A stretch of DNA of 64,000 nt, from NCBI RefSeq assembly GCF_000373905.1, contig NZ_KB892705.1, positions 3,420,477-3,484,476 on the forward strand, written 5' to 3'. The stretch comes from Mycobacterium sp. 155. Its GTDB lineage: Bacteria; Actinomycetota; Actinomycetes; Mycobacteriales; Mycobacteriaceae. Below the pieces are notes generated by a model. It ran no database searches. It was not told the DNA's origin and was given only the letters and a program-made list of their open reading frames with translations. Each line of letters opens with the position of its first letter. Within the stretch, counting starts at the first letter, position 1. The translations under genes were made by a program, and so were the position numbers. Of the stretch, positions 43,777 to 52,837 are shown in pieces.

Positions 43777-43953
43777 CCCTGCACTCCCTCTTGGTGCCCA
43801 ACCATCGATCAGGTTCCGCCCGAAGCCTTCGCCTCCAGACGTGCGCCATACGGTCTCGTTGCCCGTACCGGTGGCAGCAAGTCCGTGAAGGAAGAATGAA
43901 CCGACCCTCGTTTAAGGCGCCACGATCTCCGAGATCAAGCGGTCATCCCGAAT

Positions 43954-44172
43954 TCAGTCGGCCGCGGATTCCAACCGGAATCCGACCTTGATAGTGACTT
44001 GAAAGTGCTTGACCGCGCCGTCAGCGAGGTGCCCGCGGATCTGCTGCACCTCGAACCAGTCCAGTTCGCGCACGGTTTGCGAAGCGCGTGCGACGGCGTT
44101 ACGGATCGCCGCGTCGATGCCGTCCGACGAACTTCCCACGACCTCGATGACACGGTAGACGTGCTCGTTCAC
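43954..44172 (-). CDS. dodecin, flavin storage protein
   Basis: The 72-residue protein is a clear dodecin: VYRVIEVVGSSSDGIDAAIR, NAVARASQTVRELDWFEVQQ with the flavin-stacking Trp, and IRGHLADGAVKHFQVTIKVG. Twelve copies form a hollow sphere that stores FMN or FAD. Length matches the M. tuberculosis protein. It is a single gene with its own start, 180 bases from the SDR gene. Confidence 0.95.
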   Translation of the reverse strand: MNEHVYRVIEVVGSSSDGIDAAIRNAVARASQTVRELDWFEVQQIRGHLADGAVKHFQVTIKVGFRLESAAD

Positions 44173-44712
44173 AGTGGTCCCCTTTCCGGTATCACCCCGA
44201 CCGCCCAGAGTACTGGCTACATGTGCTGCCGGGGGTCAAACCTCTAGACGTGTCTACTCATCGCTCAGTGCCGAACACCATGCGGCGCAACCATTCCACC
44301 GTGGTGTTGTAACCGCCTTCGCGAATTCACCACTGCAGGACCGGGTGTGGCGGTGAGCATCGTCGTCCCGCAGTCACGCGTAGAGGTACCCGGAGCGCTG
44401 ACTGAACGTATTGTTCGCCTCAGCGCCGTTAGGACCGAGATGGCGCAGTGCCAATGAGACCGCGGGCGGTGTCAGCAACCAGATCAATTGAAACCTTCTA
44501 CGGACCGGTTGGCTGTCGGCTGCGGTGCGGGCCGAAGTTGCCAGAGATCATGTGGGGCGACGCCGACTGGGCGATAATGGGTGGTCGGCTAGGTGCATGA
44601 TGCGCGTGGTCAGTGTTCGGCGGTCCGGTCTGGATCCTTGCATCACAGGTCGGGGAAGGCTGAGGAGCAAGGCCGGCAGGGCGGTGGACGGCGGAAAGGA
44701 GGCGCGACGGCG
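44173..44712. other. 540-bp gap upstream of the PknK-like kinase
   Basis: No frame resembles a protein. In-frame extension of the kinase back to 44593 gives a low-complexity, non-conserved stretch, so I treat it as leader DNA. AAGGAGG at 44696-44702 is the kinase ribosome binding site. Confidence 0.4.
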
Positions 44713-47700
44713 ATGGCCGAAGTCGATCCGCTGACAACCCAGCCCGATCCGATGGTGCGGATACCCGAGGAATTGCAGGCCGCGGGTTTCGAACAAGTGG
44801 TCGAGATTGGGCGAGGCGGATTCGGTGTGGTCTACCGCTGTCTACAACCAGCCCTGGACCGGACGGTGGCGGTCAAGGTACTCCTCGCGGATCTGGGTAC
44901 AGAGAATGTGGAACGGTTCCTGCGCGAACAACGGGCCATGGGCCGGTTATCGGGCCATCCGCACATCACCAACGTGTTACACGTCGGGACAACAACTTCT
45001 GGTCGTCCATTCATCGTTATGCAGTACCACTCGCGGGGCTCGCTGGACACCCGGATCCGCGAGCATGGTCCGCTCGGCTGGCCCGAGGCCCTGTCGCTGG
45101 GCGTCAAGCTAGCCGGAGCACTCGAGACTGCACACCAGGCGGGGATCCTGCACCGGGATGTGAAACCGGCGAACATCTTGCTCACCGATTACGGTCAGCC
45201 ACAGCTGACCGATTTCGGCATCGCCCGGATGGCGGGCGGATATGAGACAGGCACCGGCGTGATCACCGGATCGCCCGCCTTCACTGCCCCGGAGGTCTTG
45301 GGGGGCCGGTCACCATCGGCTGCCTCCGATATCTACGGTCTGGGCGCCACGTTGTTTTGCGCGATCACCGGGCATGCCGCGTTCGAGCGGCGCCACGGTG
45401 AACAGGTGATCGCCCAGTTTCTGAGGATCACCAGCGAACCGACGCCGATCCTGCGCGGTGGAGATATCCCCGCCGAAGTCTCGGCGGCCATCGCATCGGC
45501 GATGGCCGTCGATCCCCCAGACCGGCCGAGTACAGCAGCGGCATTCGGGGAGCAACTGCGGTACGCACAGCGCCTCGGCGGGCTGATCGTCGACGAACTG
45601 GCGCTACCCACGGTGTCCGATACACAGCGATCTGAGGCTACGCAGCGATCTGACACGCGCGCCGCGCCAGTTTTGACCGCCCCCCGCTCCATTTCGATCA
45701 CACCGCCGGTCCCACTGACCCGGTTTCATCCGCCCAGCCCGTCGCGGCCGCTGATCGACCGGGACCGATTGATCGAGACCCTGCGTAGCGGGGCTGGTCG
45801 GCAACTGACCCTCATCCATGGCCCGGCCGGGTACGGCAAAACCACGCTGGCCGGACAATGGAGCGCACTGCTCGCGGAGCAAGGGGCGGCGGTGGCCTGG
45901 TTGTCGATCGATACCGACGACAACAACGTGGTGTGGTTCCTCACTCACCTCATCGAGGCCATCCGCCAGGTCAGACCCACCCTCGCCGGTGAACTGGGGC
46001 GGGTGCTCGAGGAGCATGGCGATCAGGCCGAGCGGTATGTGCTGACCTCGCTGATCAACGAAATCCACCAGAGCGGTGAGACGGTGGCGGTGGTCGTCGA
46101 CGACTGGCACCTCGTCTCCGATCCGGCGGCCATCGCGGCGATGGAATTCATGCTCGACAGCGGCTGCCATCACCTACAGGTGATCGTGACCAGTCGCACG
46201 AAAGCCGGTCTGCCACTGGGGCGTCTGCGTGTGCGAGACGAGCTCATCGAAATCGACGCCGCCGCACTGCGTTTCGACGTCGACGAGGCGCGGGCGTTTC
46301 TGGTTGAGCGCGGCGGTCTGTCGTTGGCGGATTCAGCGGTCGCCGGGCTGGCCGAGGCAACCGAGGGCTGGGTTGCCGGTTTACAGCTCGCGTCGCTATC
46401 GCTGCGGGAATCGTCAGACCCGGACACCCTCATCGGGCAAATGTCGGGACGCCATCGTGCGGTCGGGGAGTTTTTGGCCGAGAACGTCCTGAACGGCCTC
46501 GACCCGAAGATACTCGACTTCTTGTTGGCGACGTCGGTGGCTGAACGGATCTGCGGCTCGCTCGCCTCCGCGCTCATCGGCGCCCGAGGCGGGCAGGCGA
46601 TGCTGGAACAGGTTGAACAACGCGATTTGTTCCTTCGCCGGCTCGACGAGGAGGGGCAGTGGTTTCAATACCACCATCTGTTCGCGCAGTATCTGCGGCA
46701 ACGCCTTGACCGCGATCAACCGGGCCGCATCGATGATCTTCACGACACCGCGTCCGCATGGTTCGCGGAGCACGGGATGCTCAGCGAAGCCGTCGATCAT
46801 GCCTTGGCCGCAGATGATCCGGGACGAGCTGTCGAGCTGGTCGAACGCGACGGTATGGAGTTACTTGAGCAAGGGCGGATGTTCACGTTGCTCGGGCTGG
46901 TGGCAAAACTGCCGCCTCGGCGGGTGAGTCAAAGCCCACGACTGCAGCTCACCCTCGCCTGGGCCAACAACGCGGCGGTCTCCCCAGTGCCCGCGCAGGC
47001 CGCCGTGACTGGCGCGCGCGCCCTGCTCACGGCGCAACCGGGTGACGACGCCGGACTCGCCGATCTGCGGGTAGAGGCCGACATCATTCAGGCCGATATC
47101 CATGTCATCAGCGATCGGATCGACGGTGTCGAACAGCTTGTCGCCGAGTGCTTGTCGCGCCCAGATACGTTGCCTGCCTGGGTGGTCTCCTGTGCGGCCG
47201 ACGACGCAGTGTTCGCCAGTCTGTTCCGGTTCGATTTCGACGCCGCACGTCGCCGCCACCAATGGGCTCTGCCCTATCACGCACGCACCCGCGGGCCACT
47301 GTCGGTGGTGTACGGCTATCGCTTTGCCGGGCTCGCCGCCTCCGAGCAACTCGACATGACCGCCGCCGAAGACCTCTTCCGTGAGGGTCTTCGGTTGGCC
47401 ATAACCGCCGGAGATCAGCACTCCTACACCGCCCGCATCGCCTCCGCTCTACTGGGGGATCTGCTATATGAGCGCGGCGAGATCGCCGAGGCCGAGCGAC
47501 TTCTCGACCTGAGCCAAGAACTTGGCGCCGAGAACGGCACTGTTGACTTCATGATCGCGCGTTATACGACCGGCGCTCGGATCAAGGCTCTGCGCGGTGA
47601 CCTCGTTGCCGCGGCACAGTATCTCAATGAGGGGGCGCAGGTCGCCGAGTCCCTGTCGGTGCGACGCCTGCGCGCTGCTGTCGAGCACGAACGTGTCCGC

Positions 47701-48177
47701 TTACACCTGCCCGCCGCTGCCGGACTGGCCGCTTCGCCGCGGATCGATCACGCCGCTCGCCGCGATCCCGTCGACGGCATCGACGAGGTCACCCTGCAGC
47801 TGGAGGAGGCCACCGCTATCCGGCTGCTGCTCAACGAGACTCAACCCGAGCGTCTCGACCTGGCCATCACCTGGGCGCGGGAATGGGTGGACAAGTTGGA
47901 GGGACGCGGACGGGACAGGGCGCTGCTGCAAGCCAAGCGACTCCTGGTGACCTGCCTGGCGGTGGCCGGTCAGGACACAGAGGCGCTGCAGCTGCTGTCA
48001 GCGACGGCGGCCGTATGCGCCGAGCACCGGATGGTCCGGTTCCTCCTCGATGAGGGGCCACCGGTCCGTGCATTGCTCGCGACGTTACGCCGCGAGTTGC
48101 AGGCGAACCGGTGGAAACCCGACTGGGCGCCGGTCCCGTCGTCTTTCCTGGACGACAGTCTCGGCTCGGATCTGTGA
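44713..48177 (+). CDS. pknK: PknK-like Ser/Thr kinase fused to a MalT-type ATPase/TPR module
   Basis: The 1154-residue protein has a complete N-terminal Hanks kinase (GRGGFG loop at about 33-38, Lys55, HRDVKPAN with Asp149, DFG 167-169, APE 192-194), a linker, and a STAND ATPase of MalT/LuxR type (Walker A GPAGYGKT at about 371-378, Walker B region VAVVVDDWHLV). A long helical TPR-like region (about 700-1150) follows. The layout matches M. tuberculosis PknK (Rv3080c, about 1110 residues), a soluble kinase that adjusts growth. No transmembrane segment and no C-terminal LuxR helix-turn-helix are visible. ATG 44713 is 10 bases after AAGGAGG. Confidence 0.9.
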   Translation: MAEVDPLTTQPDPMVRIPEELQAAGFEQVVEIGRGGFGVVYRCLQPALDRTVAVKVLLADLGTENVERFLREQRAMGRLSGHPHITNVLHVGTTTSGRPFIVMQYHSRGSLDTRIREHGPLGWPEALSLGVKLAGALETAHQAGILHRDVKPANILLTDYGQPQLTDFGIARMAGGYETGTGVITGSPAFTAPEVLGGRSPSAASDIYGLGATLFCAITGHAAFERRHGEQVIAQFLRITSEPTPILRGGDIPAEVSAAIASAMAVDPPDRPSTAAAFGEQLRYAQRLGGLIVDELALPTVSDTQRSEATQRSDTRAAPVLTAPRSISITPPVPLTRFHPPSPSRPLIDRDRLIETLRSGAGRQLTLIHGPAGYGKTTLAGQWSALLAEQGAAVAWLSIDTDDNNVVWFLTHLIEAIRQVRPTLAGELGRVLEEHGDQAERYVLTSLINEIHQSGETVAVVVDDWHLVSDPAAIAAMEFMLDSGCHHLQVIVTSRTKAGLPLGRLRVRDELIEIDAAALRFDVDEARAFLVERGGLSLADSAVAGLAEATEGWVAGLQLASLSLRESSDPDTLIGQMSGRHRAVGEFLAENVLNGLDPKILDFLLATSVAERICGSLASALIGARGGQAMLEQVEQRDLFLRRLDEEGQWFQYHHLFAQYLRQRLDRDQPGRIDDLHDTASAWFAEHGMLSEAVDHALAADDPGRAVELVERDGMELLEQGRMFTLLGLVAKLPPRRVSQSPRLQLTLAWANNAAVSPVPAQAAVTGARALLTAQPGDDAGLADLRVEADIIQADIHVISDRIDGVEQLVAECLSRPDTLPAWVVSCAADDAVFASLFRFDFDAARRRHQWALPYHARTRGPLSVVYGYRFAGLAASEQLDMTAAEDLFREGLRLAITAGDQHSYTARIASALLGDLLYERGEIAEAERLLDLSQELGAENGTVDFMIARYTTGARIKALRGDLVAAAQYLNEGAQVAESLSVRRLRAAVEHERVRLHLPAAAGLAASPRIDHAARRDPVDGIDEVTLQLEEATAIRLLLNETQPERLDLAITWAREWVDKLEGRGRDRALLQAKRLLVTCLAVAGQDTEALQLLSATAAVCAEHRMVRFLLDEGPPVRALLATLRRELQANRWKPDWAPVPSSFLDDSLGSDL

Positions 48178-48326
48178 CGTGATACTGCGCAGTTGAAGTA
48201 CCCGTGAGGAACGCGCGAGACTACCCCGACAGTTAGCGCATGAAACACAACTGCCCGAAACCCTTGCACGACAAGGGCATTGACCGGGATGATATTGCGC
48301 GCAGACCTAAAGGCCGATACCAGCGG

Positions 48327-48779
48327 TTATGTGATGCTTCGGTCGTAGACGACTGCGTGCTCAGGTTCCGGGCCGAACTTGAACCGGCGACCAGTGATCT
48401 CCGAGGCGTCCACCCGCACATAGTGAAGCTTTTGCGTCGGGGTCCACGGCCGGAGGTGCGCCTGCTCAGCTTCGCCGATTTCGGCGCTGGTCGACAACAC
48501 GTGCGCCCGGCCTTTGACGACGACACTCCAGCCGTAGGTGAGTGCGGCATCGTGGTAGTCGGCTTCGAAAGCCACGATAGAGTCGGTCGCTGCGCCGAAG
48601 AGCTTGGTGCCCTCGGCAGTTCGGAACAGCACCGTAGGACGTTGGGTGGCGAAGTTGACTGGGAAGATTTCAGGCTGCCCGTCCAGGCAGGTGACGAACC
48701 GGCCTAACGACAAGCTCGACAGAAGGCTCCAGCACTCGTCTTCGCCGAGCACAGTCACTGGTGGTCCCGCAGTATACAT
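48327..48779 (-). CDS. PPOX-class (flavin split-barrel) protein
   Basis: The 150-residue protein shows the pyridoxamine-oxidase-like pattern LLSSLSLGRFVTCLDGQPEI, FPVNFATQRPTVLFRTAEGT with KLFGAATDSIVAFEADYHDA, and GWSVVVKGRAHVL. Such proteins bind FMN, F420 or biliverdin; several mycobacterial ones belong to dormancy or nitro-reduction functions. The C-terminal part contains ITGRRFKFGPE. The cofactor cannot be decided from the sequence. It is a single gene convergent with the PknK-like gene. Confidence 0.87.
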   Translation of the reverse strand: MYTAGPPVTVLGEDECWSLLSSLSLGRFVTCLDGQPEIFPVNFATQRPTVLFRTAEGTKLFGAATDSIVAFEADYHDAALTYGWSVVVKGRAHVLSTSAEIGEAEQAHLRPWTPTQKLHYVRVDASEITGRRFKFGPEPEHAVVYDRSIT

Positions 48780-49075
48780 AGAGCAAGCCTATCGTCTCGG
48801 CGTGCAAAACGTCTCAATGGTGCACAGCTTGCGCGTCGTGTCCGGGTAGCCGATGGATCTGAAACATCGGCTGCAAGTGTCGGCTTGTCGTGCCACCGGC
48901 GAGCTCAGGTGTCACGTGACGGAGGCAACGAACTCGTGACCGACCCCCAGATCGTCGACAGAGGTCTTCGCCTCAATTCCGTTGCGCGACAAAGCCACTT
49001 TGCTTGGGGTGCTCAACTTGAGTCCATGAGCAGCCGTTTCATGCCGCGTGTGCGGCCCTGAGAGAAGCAGCGGCC
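48780..49075. other. intergenic stretch with a short coding-like frame
   Basis: A reverse frame at about 48917-49030 reads LKLSTPSKVALSRNGIEAK, then TSVDDLGVGHEFVASVT and a stop, with coding-like composition but no clear start or family. It may be a small gene or a remnant. Nothing else is seen. Confidence 0.3.
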
Positions 49076-50266
49076 TCACGTGGCGGTGCGTTCGACTACC
49101 TCGAACGCGAGACACAGTTCGGCGAGTTCGCGCGGCACGGTCAGGGAGCGGCCCGTGCGCTCCTCTATGCGCCGCAACCGGTTTCGCACAGTGTTGGGAT
49201 GACAGAGCATGGCATCCGCGGTCTCCGAGATTGAGCCGCCATGATCGAGCCAGGTCGCGAAGGTCTCACTCAGGGTGAGTCGTTCGTCGCTGGACAACGA
49301 ACTGAAGGGGCCCAAGATTATCTCGGAGAGCTTGTGGGTCACTTCCGGCGCGCTGACCGCAGCGATACCCAGCGCTGAATCGTCGAAAAGACGCACCCTG
49401 CCATCCCGCCTGGTCGGCGCGTCGAGCGCCAACCGGGCATAGCGCAGCGAGGTCGCCGTGTCTGCAAGATCGTTGAAAATCGGGCTGACGCCGATATCGG
49501 TGGTCGTCACCCGTTCCAGCAGCTCGATGATGCCGGGGAGCAATGCGCTGGAGGGCAGGTAGGCGATACCCATTTGGAGATCGGGAAGCAGACGCCACGC
49601 GGAGTGCACGTCCAAGTTACGCAACATGCCCGCGGCGCTGCGAAGTGCGTGCTGGCCGATGTTCGGCAATCTCGCGGCGACCACAATATAGGGGCCGCGG
49701 GCGGGCAGCCCCAGCAGCGCCGCAACATCCCACAGGCTGTACTCCCCCAGGGACCGACCTTGGAGCAACGCCTCGGTCAGGGCCGCCCGCTCGACCGCAT
49801 CGTCAATGGCGAGCTGTGTTGCGGTGTCATGATACGCAGCGGTCATCGCCTGGGTGTAGCAGTCTTGTGCTTCCCAGAACCGTGCGGTGGCCGTCAGCAT
49901 GGTCGCGCGGCTGATCGCCGGGTTGTCGACGCAGAACTCCATCGTCTGGTCCCAGACTGCGTGGGCAGCAACCCGATACGCGTCCATCACCGCGGGTCTG
50001 GGCACACCCGCTCGAGCCCTGAGTCTGCCAACCTCGGCAGCCGGTGACGTATCGAAGGACGTGCGGTTCGCCAACGCGAGAAACACAAACCGCATGTTGT
50101 CGATCGCCGCTTGCAGCAGTTGCGCGTCGGAAACCACGTCGTTGTCGCGGTAGAAGGCAACGTCCGCACGGATCCGGTCCACGATGTGGTGGCCCAGCTC
50201 CTCGACACGGGATTCCAGTAGAGCGCCGAGTTCTTCGATCGCGTCGTCGGGTTCGGGGTCGGTCAT
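49076..50266 (-). CDS. PucR/CdaR family transcriptional regulator
   Basis: The 396-residue protein has an N-terminal helical RsbRD-like sensor (about 20-160; GHHIVDRIRADVAFYRDNDV, VPRPAVMDAYRVAAHAVWDQ), a GGDEF-like middle (about 185-300; PTRRDGRVRLFDDSALGIA at its end) and a C-terminal PucR helix-turn-helix (ISETADAMLCHPNTVRNRLR, RIEERTGRSL). It is a cytoplasmic regulator; the signal is unknown. ATG 50266 is used. It diverges from the HdeD-like gene across a 165-bp AT-richer gap and may control that group. Confidence 0.88.
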   Translation of the reverse strand: MTDPEPDDAIEELGALLESRVEELGHHIVDRIRADVAFYRDNDVVSDAQLLQAAIDNMRFVFLALANRTSFDTSPAAEVGRLRARAGVPRPAVMDAYRVAAHAVWDQTMEFCVDNPAISRATMLTATARFWEAQDCYTQAMTAAYHDTATQLAIDDAVERAALTEALLQGRSLGEYSLWDVAALLGLPARGPYIVVAARLPNIGQHALRSAAGMLRNLDVHSAWRLLPDLQMGIAYLPSSALLPGIIELLERVTTTDIGVSPIFNDLADTATSLRYARLALDAPTRRDGRVRLFDDSALGIAAVSAPEVTHKLSEIILGPFSSLSSDERLTLSETFATWLDHGGSISETADAMLCHPNTVRNRLRRIEERTGRSLTVPRELAELCLAFEVVERTAT

Positions 50267-50431
50267 GCGGCTGAGTGTAGGGCGCGCAGTGCGGCGTTGT
50301 AGTGGCACACAATCAGAACATTCCCGCGGTGTTCCCGTATCCAATTTTGTTGGACCCCACGTTAATTTTGACCATTTTGTTGCTCGATGAACTAACTTGC
50401 GGAGTACGGTTCCAAGAAAGGACTAATGCAA

Positions 50432-51046
50432 ATGACCGCATCTGAATCGCCGCCCGTGACAATCGGCACGGTGGCCGCGATTCTCTGGCGGGCCGCCATC
50501 GTATGGGGCGTGCTTGCCGTAATCCTCGGCACATTGATGTTGCTATGGCCGAAGATCACCGTCCTGGCCGCCGCCATCCTGTTCGGCGCCTATCTGCTGG
50601 CGGCGGGGGTCGCGCAGGTGATCTCCGCCTTTGGCCTCGACGTTTCGGCGGGAAGTCGAATCCTGCTCTTCGTCAGCGGCGTGCTGTCGGTGATCCTGGC
50701 GATCATGGCCTTCCGGCACTTTAGCGAGGGCCTGGGTATCTGGCTGCTGGCCATCTGGATCGGCGTCGGTTTCATCTTCCAGGGCGTCTCGGAGGTCGTT
50801 CTGGCAGTCAGCTACCGGGACTTGCCGGGCAAAGGCTGGCCGATCTTTTCTGGTGTGGTTTCGGTGGCGGCCGGTGTCACCCTGCTGGCTTGGCCGATCA
50901 ACTCGATTGTCACACTGGCCATGGTCACCGGCGCTTTCCTCATTGTGATCGGCCTCATGCAGGTCGTGAAAGCCTTCCAGTTCCGCGGCGGTGCCAAGGC
51001 GGTGGCCCGCCATCTGAGCAACGAACCGGCCTCCGTACATCGATAA
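50432..51046 (+). CDS. HdeD family membrane protein (DUF308)
   Basis: The 204-residue protein has six membrane helices in three repeated hairpins, beginning IVWGVLAVILGTLMLLWPKI and containing LLFVSGVLSVILAIMAFRH, WLLAIWIGVGFIFQGVSEVV and GVVSVAAGVTLLAWPINSIV. HdeD proteins are tied to acid and envelope stress in enterobacteria; in actinobacteria the role is unknown. ATG 50432 is 9 bases from AAAGGA, a better spacing than ATG 50426. It heads a three-gene group with two small proteins. Confidence 0.9.
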   Translation: MTASESPPVTIGTVAAILWRAAIVWGVLAVILGTLMLLWPKITVLAAAILFGAYLLAAGVAQVISAFGLDVSAGSRILLFVSGVLSVILAIMAFRHFSEGLGIWLLAIWIGVGFIFQGVSEVVLAVSYRDLPGKGWPIFSGVVSVAAGVTLLAWPINSIVTLAMVTGAFLIVIGLMQVVKAFQFRGGAKAVARHLSNEPASVHR

Positions 51047-51095
51047 ACACCGCCTGATCGGCGGAAAGAACGAACGAAAGAAAGGTGCTGCCAGC

Positions 51096-51320
51096 ATGGC
51101 ACGTTATGACAACGCTCTCCGGGTGGGGTTCCTCCTAGGCGGCGCGGCTTTGATTGCTCTGGGCCTGCGGAAAGTGGGCGAGAAGACACTGCTCGCCAAG
51201 GCCACGACCGCAGAGATCGAGGGCGCGATCGCAGCGTTGGATCCAGCGACGCGCGCGGCTGTCATCGCGCGGCTGACCGCCGATGCTGCAGAGCAGGTCA
51301 AGGAACGCTTCAGTAGCTGA
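51096..51320 (+). CDS. small protein with one membrane helix
   Basis: The 74-residue product has one hydrophobic segment (VGFLLGGAALIALGLRKVG, about residues 10-25) and an Ala-rich amphipathic C-terminal half (TTAEIEGAIAALDPATRAAV). GAAAGAAAGG lies before the ATG. It is 49 bases after the HdeD-like gene and followed by a coiled-coil protein gene, so it is probably part of one stress-related operon. No family is recognised. Confidence 0.72.
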   Translation: MARYDNALRVGFLLGGAALIALGLRKVGEKTLLAKATTAEIEGAIAALDPATRAAVIARLTADAAEQVKERFSS

Positions 51321-51415
51321 ATCGCCGCGACGATTCCGGCTCACCACATATCTGAGGTGAGTTGGAAAGTGAAAAGTTCACCGATGAAATTCAACAATGA
51401 AAAAGGAGATGCCAA

Positions 51416-51859
51416 GTGGCACTTTCTGATCAACTCGCCAAGCTGAGCAAGCAATCAAAGTCGCTGGAGGATTCCGCGGCCGCGGTCTCGTCCAAGAACC
51501 GGGAATGGGTGGCCAAGCGGGAAGACGAAGTCCGCGCTTCGCTGGACCAGACGCAGGCCGCGACCAAGGCCGCGGTCCAGGAAACCAAGGACGACGTCAG
51601 CGCGGACTGGCACGACCTGCAGCAGTCGGTGTCCGACGGTGTGGCCTCGATCAAGGCCAAAGCAGACAAGCATCGTGCCGACCACAAGGCCAAGCGGGCG
51701 GATAAGGCCGCCGACAATGCCGAGATCGACGCCGAGAACGCGATTGCGTTCGCTATATACGCGCTCCAGGAAGCCGAGTACTACGTTCTGGCGGCCGCGC
51801 AGGCACGCATCGACGCGGATGCGGCGGAGTTCAATGCTGCGGTAACGCCGGCCGAGTAG
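51416..51859 (+). CDS. alanine-rich coiled-coil protein
   Basis: GTG 51416 follows AAAAAGGAG. The 147-residue product is almost entirely helical and charged (LDQTQAATKAAVQETKDDVS, IKAKADKHRADHKAKRADKA), with DAENAIAFAIYALQEAEYYV near the end. Related actinobacterial proteins occur next to HdeD or other stress genes; their role is unknown. It may bind nucleic acid or act as a cytoplasmic scaffold, but nothing in the sequence proves this. Confidence 0.75.
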   Translation: MALSDQLAKLSKQSKSLEDSAAAVSSKNREWVAKREDEVRASLDQTQAATKAAVQETKDDVSADWHDLQQSVSDGVASIKAKADKHRADHKAKRADKAADNAEIDAENAIAFAIYALQEAEYYVLAAAQARIDADAAEFNAAVTPAE

Positions 51860-51961
51860 TTCATTTCGTCTACTTCCACCTGCCGCGGTGATCGGTGTGC
51901 CCGCGGCAGGTGGAAGTTGGCGTCCAGTCACGTCCATGCCGCGTGCACGATCGGAGGACTC

Positions 51962-52819
51962 CTGAACACGCAGATTCGCACCGTAGCCGTCCTTGGAGCC
52001 GGAGTCCTGGGTGCCCAGATCGCCTTCCAGTCAGCGTTCAAAGGCTTCACCGTTGTCGCCTACGACATCAACGACCAGGCGTTGGCCACCGCGCGCGAGC
52101 GTCTCGACGGTTTGGTGCAGACCTACAACAATGAGGTTCCGGACGCCAAAGATGGTGCGGCACAGGCAGCCCTGGCTCGCCTGACCCTTACCAGCAACCT
52201 GAGTCGCGCCGTCGCCGATGCCGACCTGGTCATCGAGGCTGTTCCGGAGGTGCTATCACTCAAGCAGGAGACCTACCGCAAGCTCAGTGAACTGGCACCT
52301 GCGAGAACCATCTTCGCCACCAACTCATCGACGCTGCTGCCCAGCGATCTCAAGGACTTCACCGGTCGGCCGGACCGTTTTCTGGCACTGCACTTCGCCA
52401 ATCGGGTGTGGCAGTTCAACACCGCTGAGGTGATGGGCACCGATCAAACCGATCCGACGGTCTACCGGCAAGTCGTCGAGTTCGCCCGGGCTATCGGGAT
52501 GGTGCCGATCGAACTACACAAGGAGAAGGCGGGTTACGTGCTCAACTCGCTGCTGGTGCCGTTCCTCAACGCCGCCCTGGAACTGGCTGCCGGCGGCTAC
52601 GCCGACCCGACCGACGTCGACACCACTTGGCGGATCGCCACCGGTGCACCGGTCGGACCCTTCCAGATCTACGACATCATCGGCATGAACACGCCATACA
52701 ACATCATGGCCCATGGCAGTCCGGAGGACCAGAAGCTCGCGGCGTGGCTCAAAGCGAACTACATCGACAAGGGCAAACTCGGAGTCGTCTCCGGCGAAGG
52801 CTTCTACAAATACTCCTGA
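51962..52819 (+). CDS. 3-hydroxyacyl-CoA dehydrogenase family protein
   Basis: The 285-residue protein has the NAD-binding start IRTVAVLGAGVLGAQIAFQS, then ADADLVIEAVPEVLSLKQET, IFATNSSTLLPSDL, FLALHFANRVWQFNTAEVMG (catalytic His) and the C-terminal helical domain (GPFQIYDIIGMNTPYNIMAH). The best-placed start is a CTG at 51962, 4 bases after GGAGG (51953-51957); the only other in-frame candidate nearby is TTG 51917. A CTG start would be unusual. It is followed 18 bases later by oleate hydratase, so it may act on hydroxy fatty acids instead of 3-hydroxyacyl-CoA. Confidence 0.87.
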   Translation: MNTQIRTVAVLGAGVLGAQIAFQSAFKGFTVVAYDINDQALATARERLDGLVQTYNNEVPDAKDGAAQAALARLTLTSNLSRAVADADLVIEAVPEVLSLKQETYRKLSELAPARTIFATNSSTLLPSDLKDFTGRPDRFLALHFANRVWQFNTAEVMGTDQTDPTVYRQVVEFARAIGMVPIELHKEKAGYVLNSLLVPFLNAALELAAGGYADPTDVDTTWRIATGAPVGPFQIYDIIGMNTPYNIMAHGSPEDQKLAAWLKANYIDKGKLGVVSGEGFYKYS

Positions 52820-52837
52820 AACCCGTTGAAAGGCACC

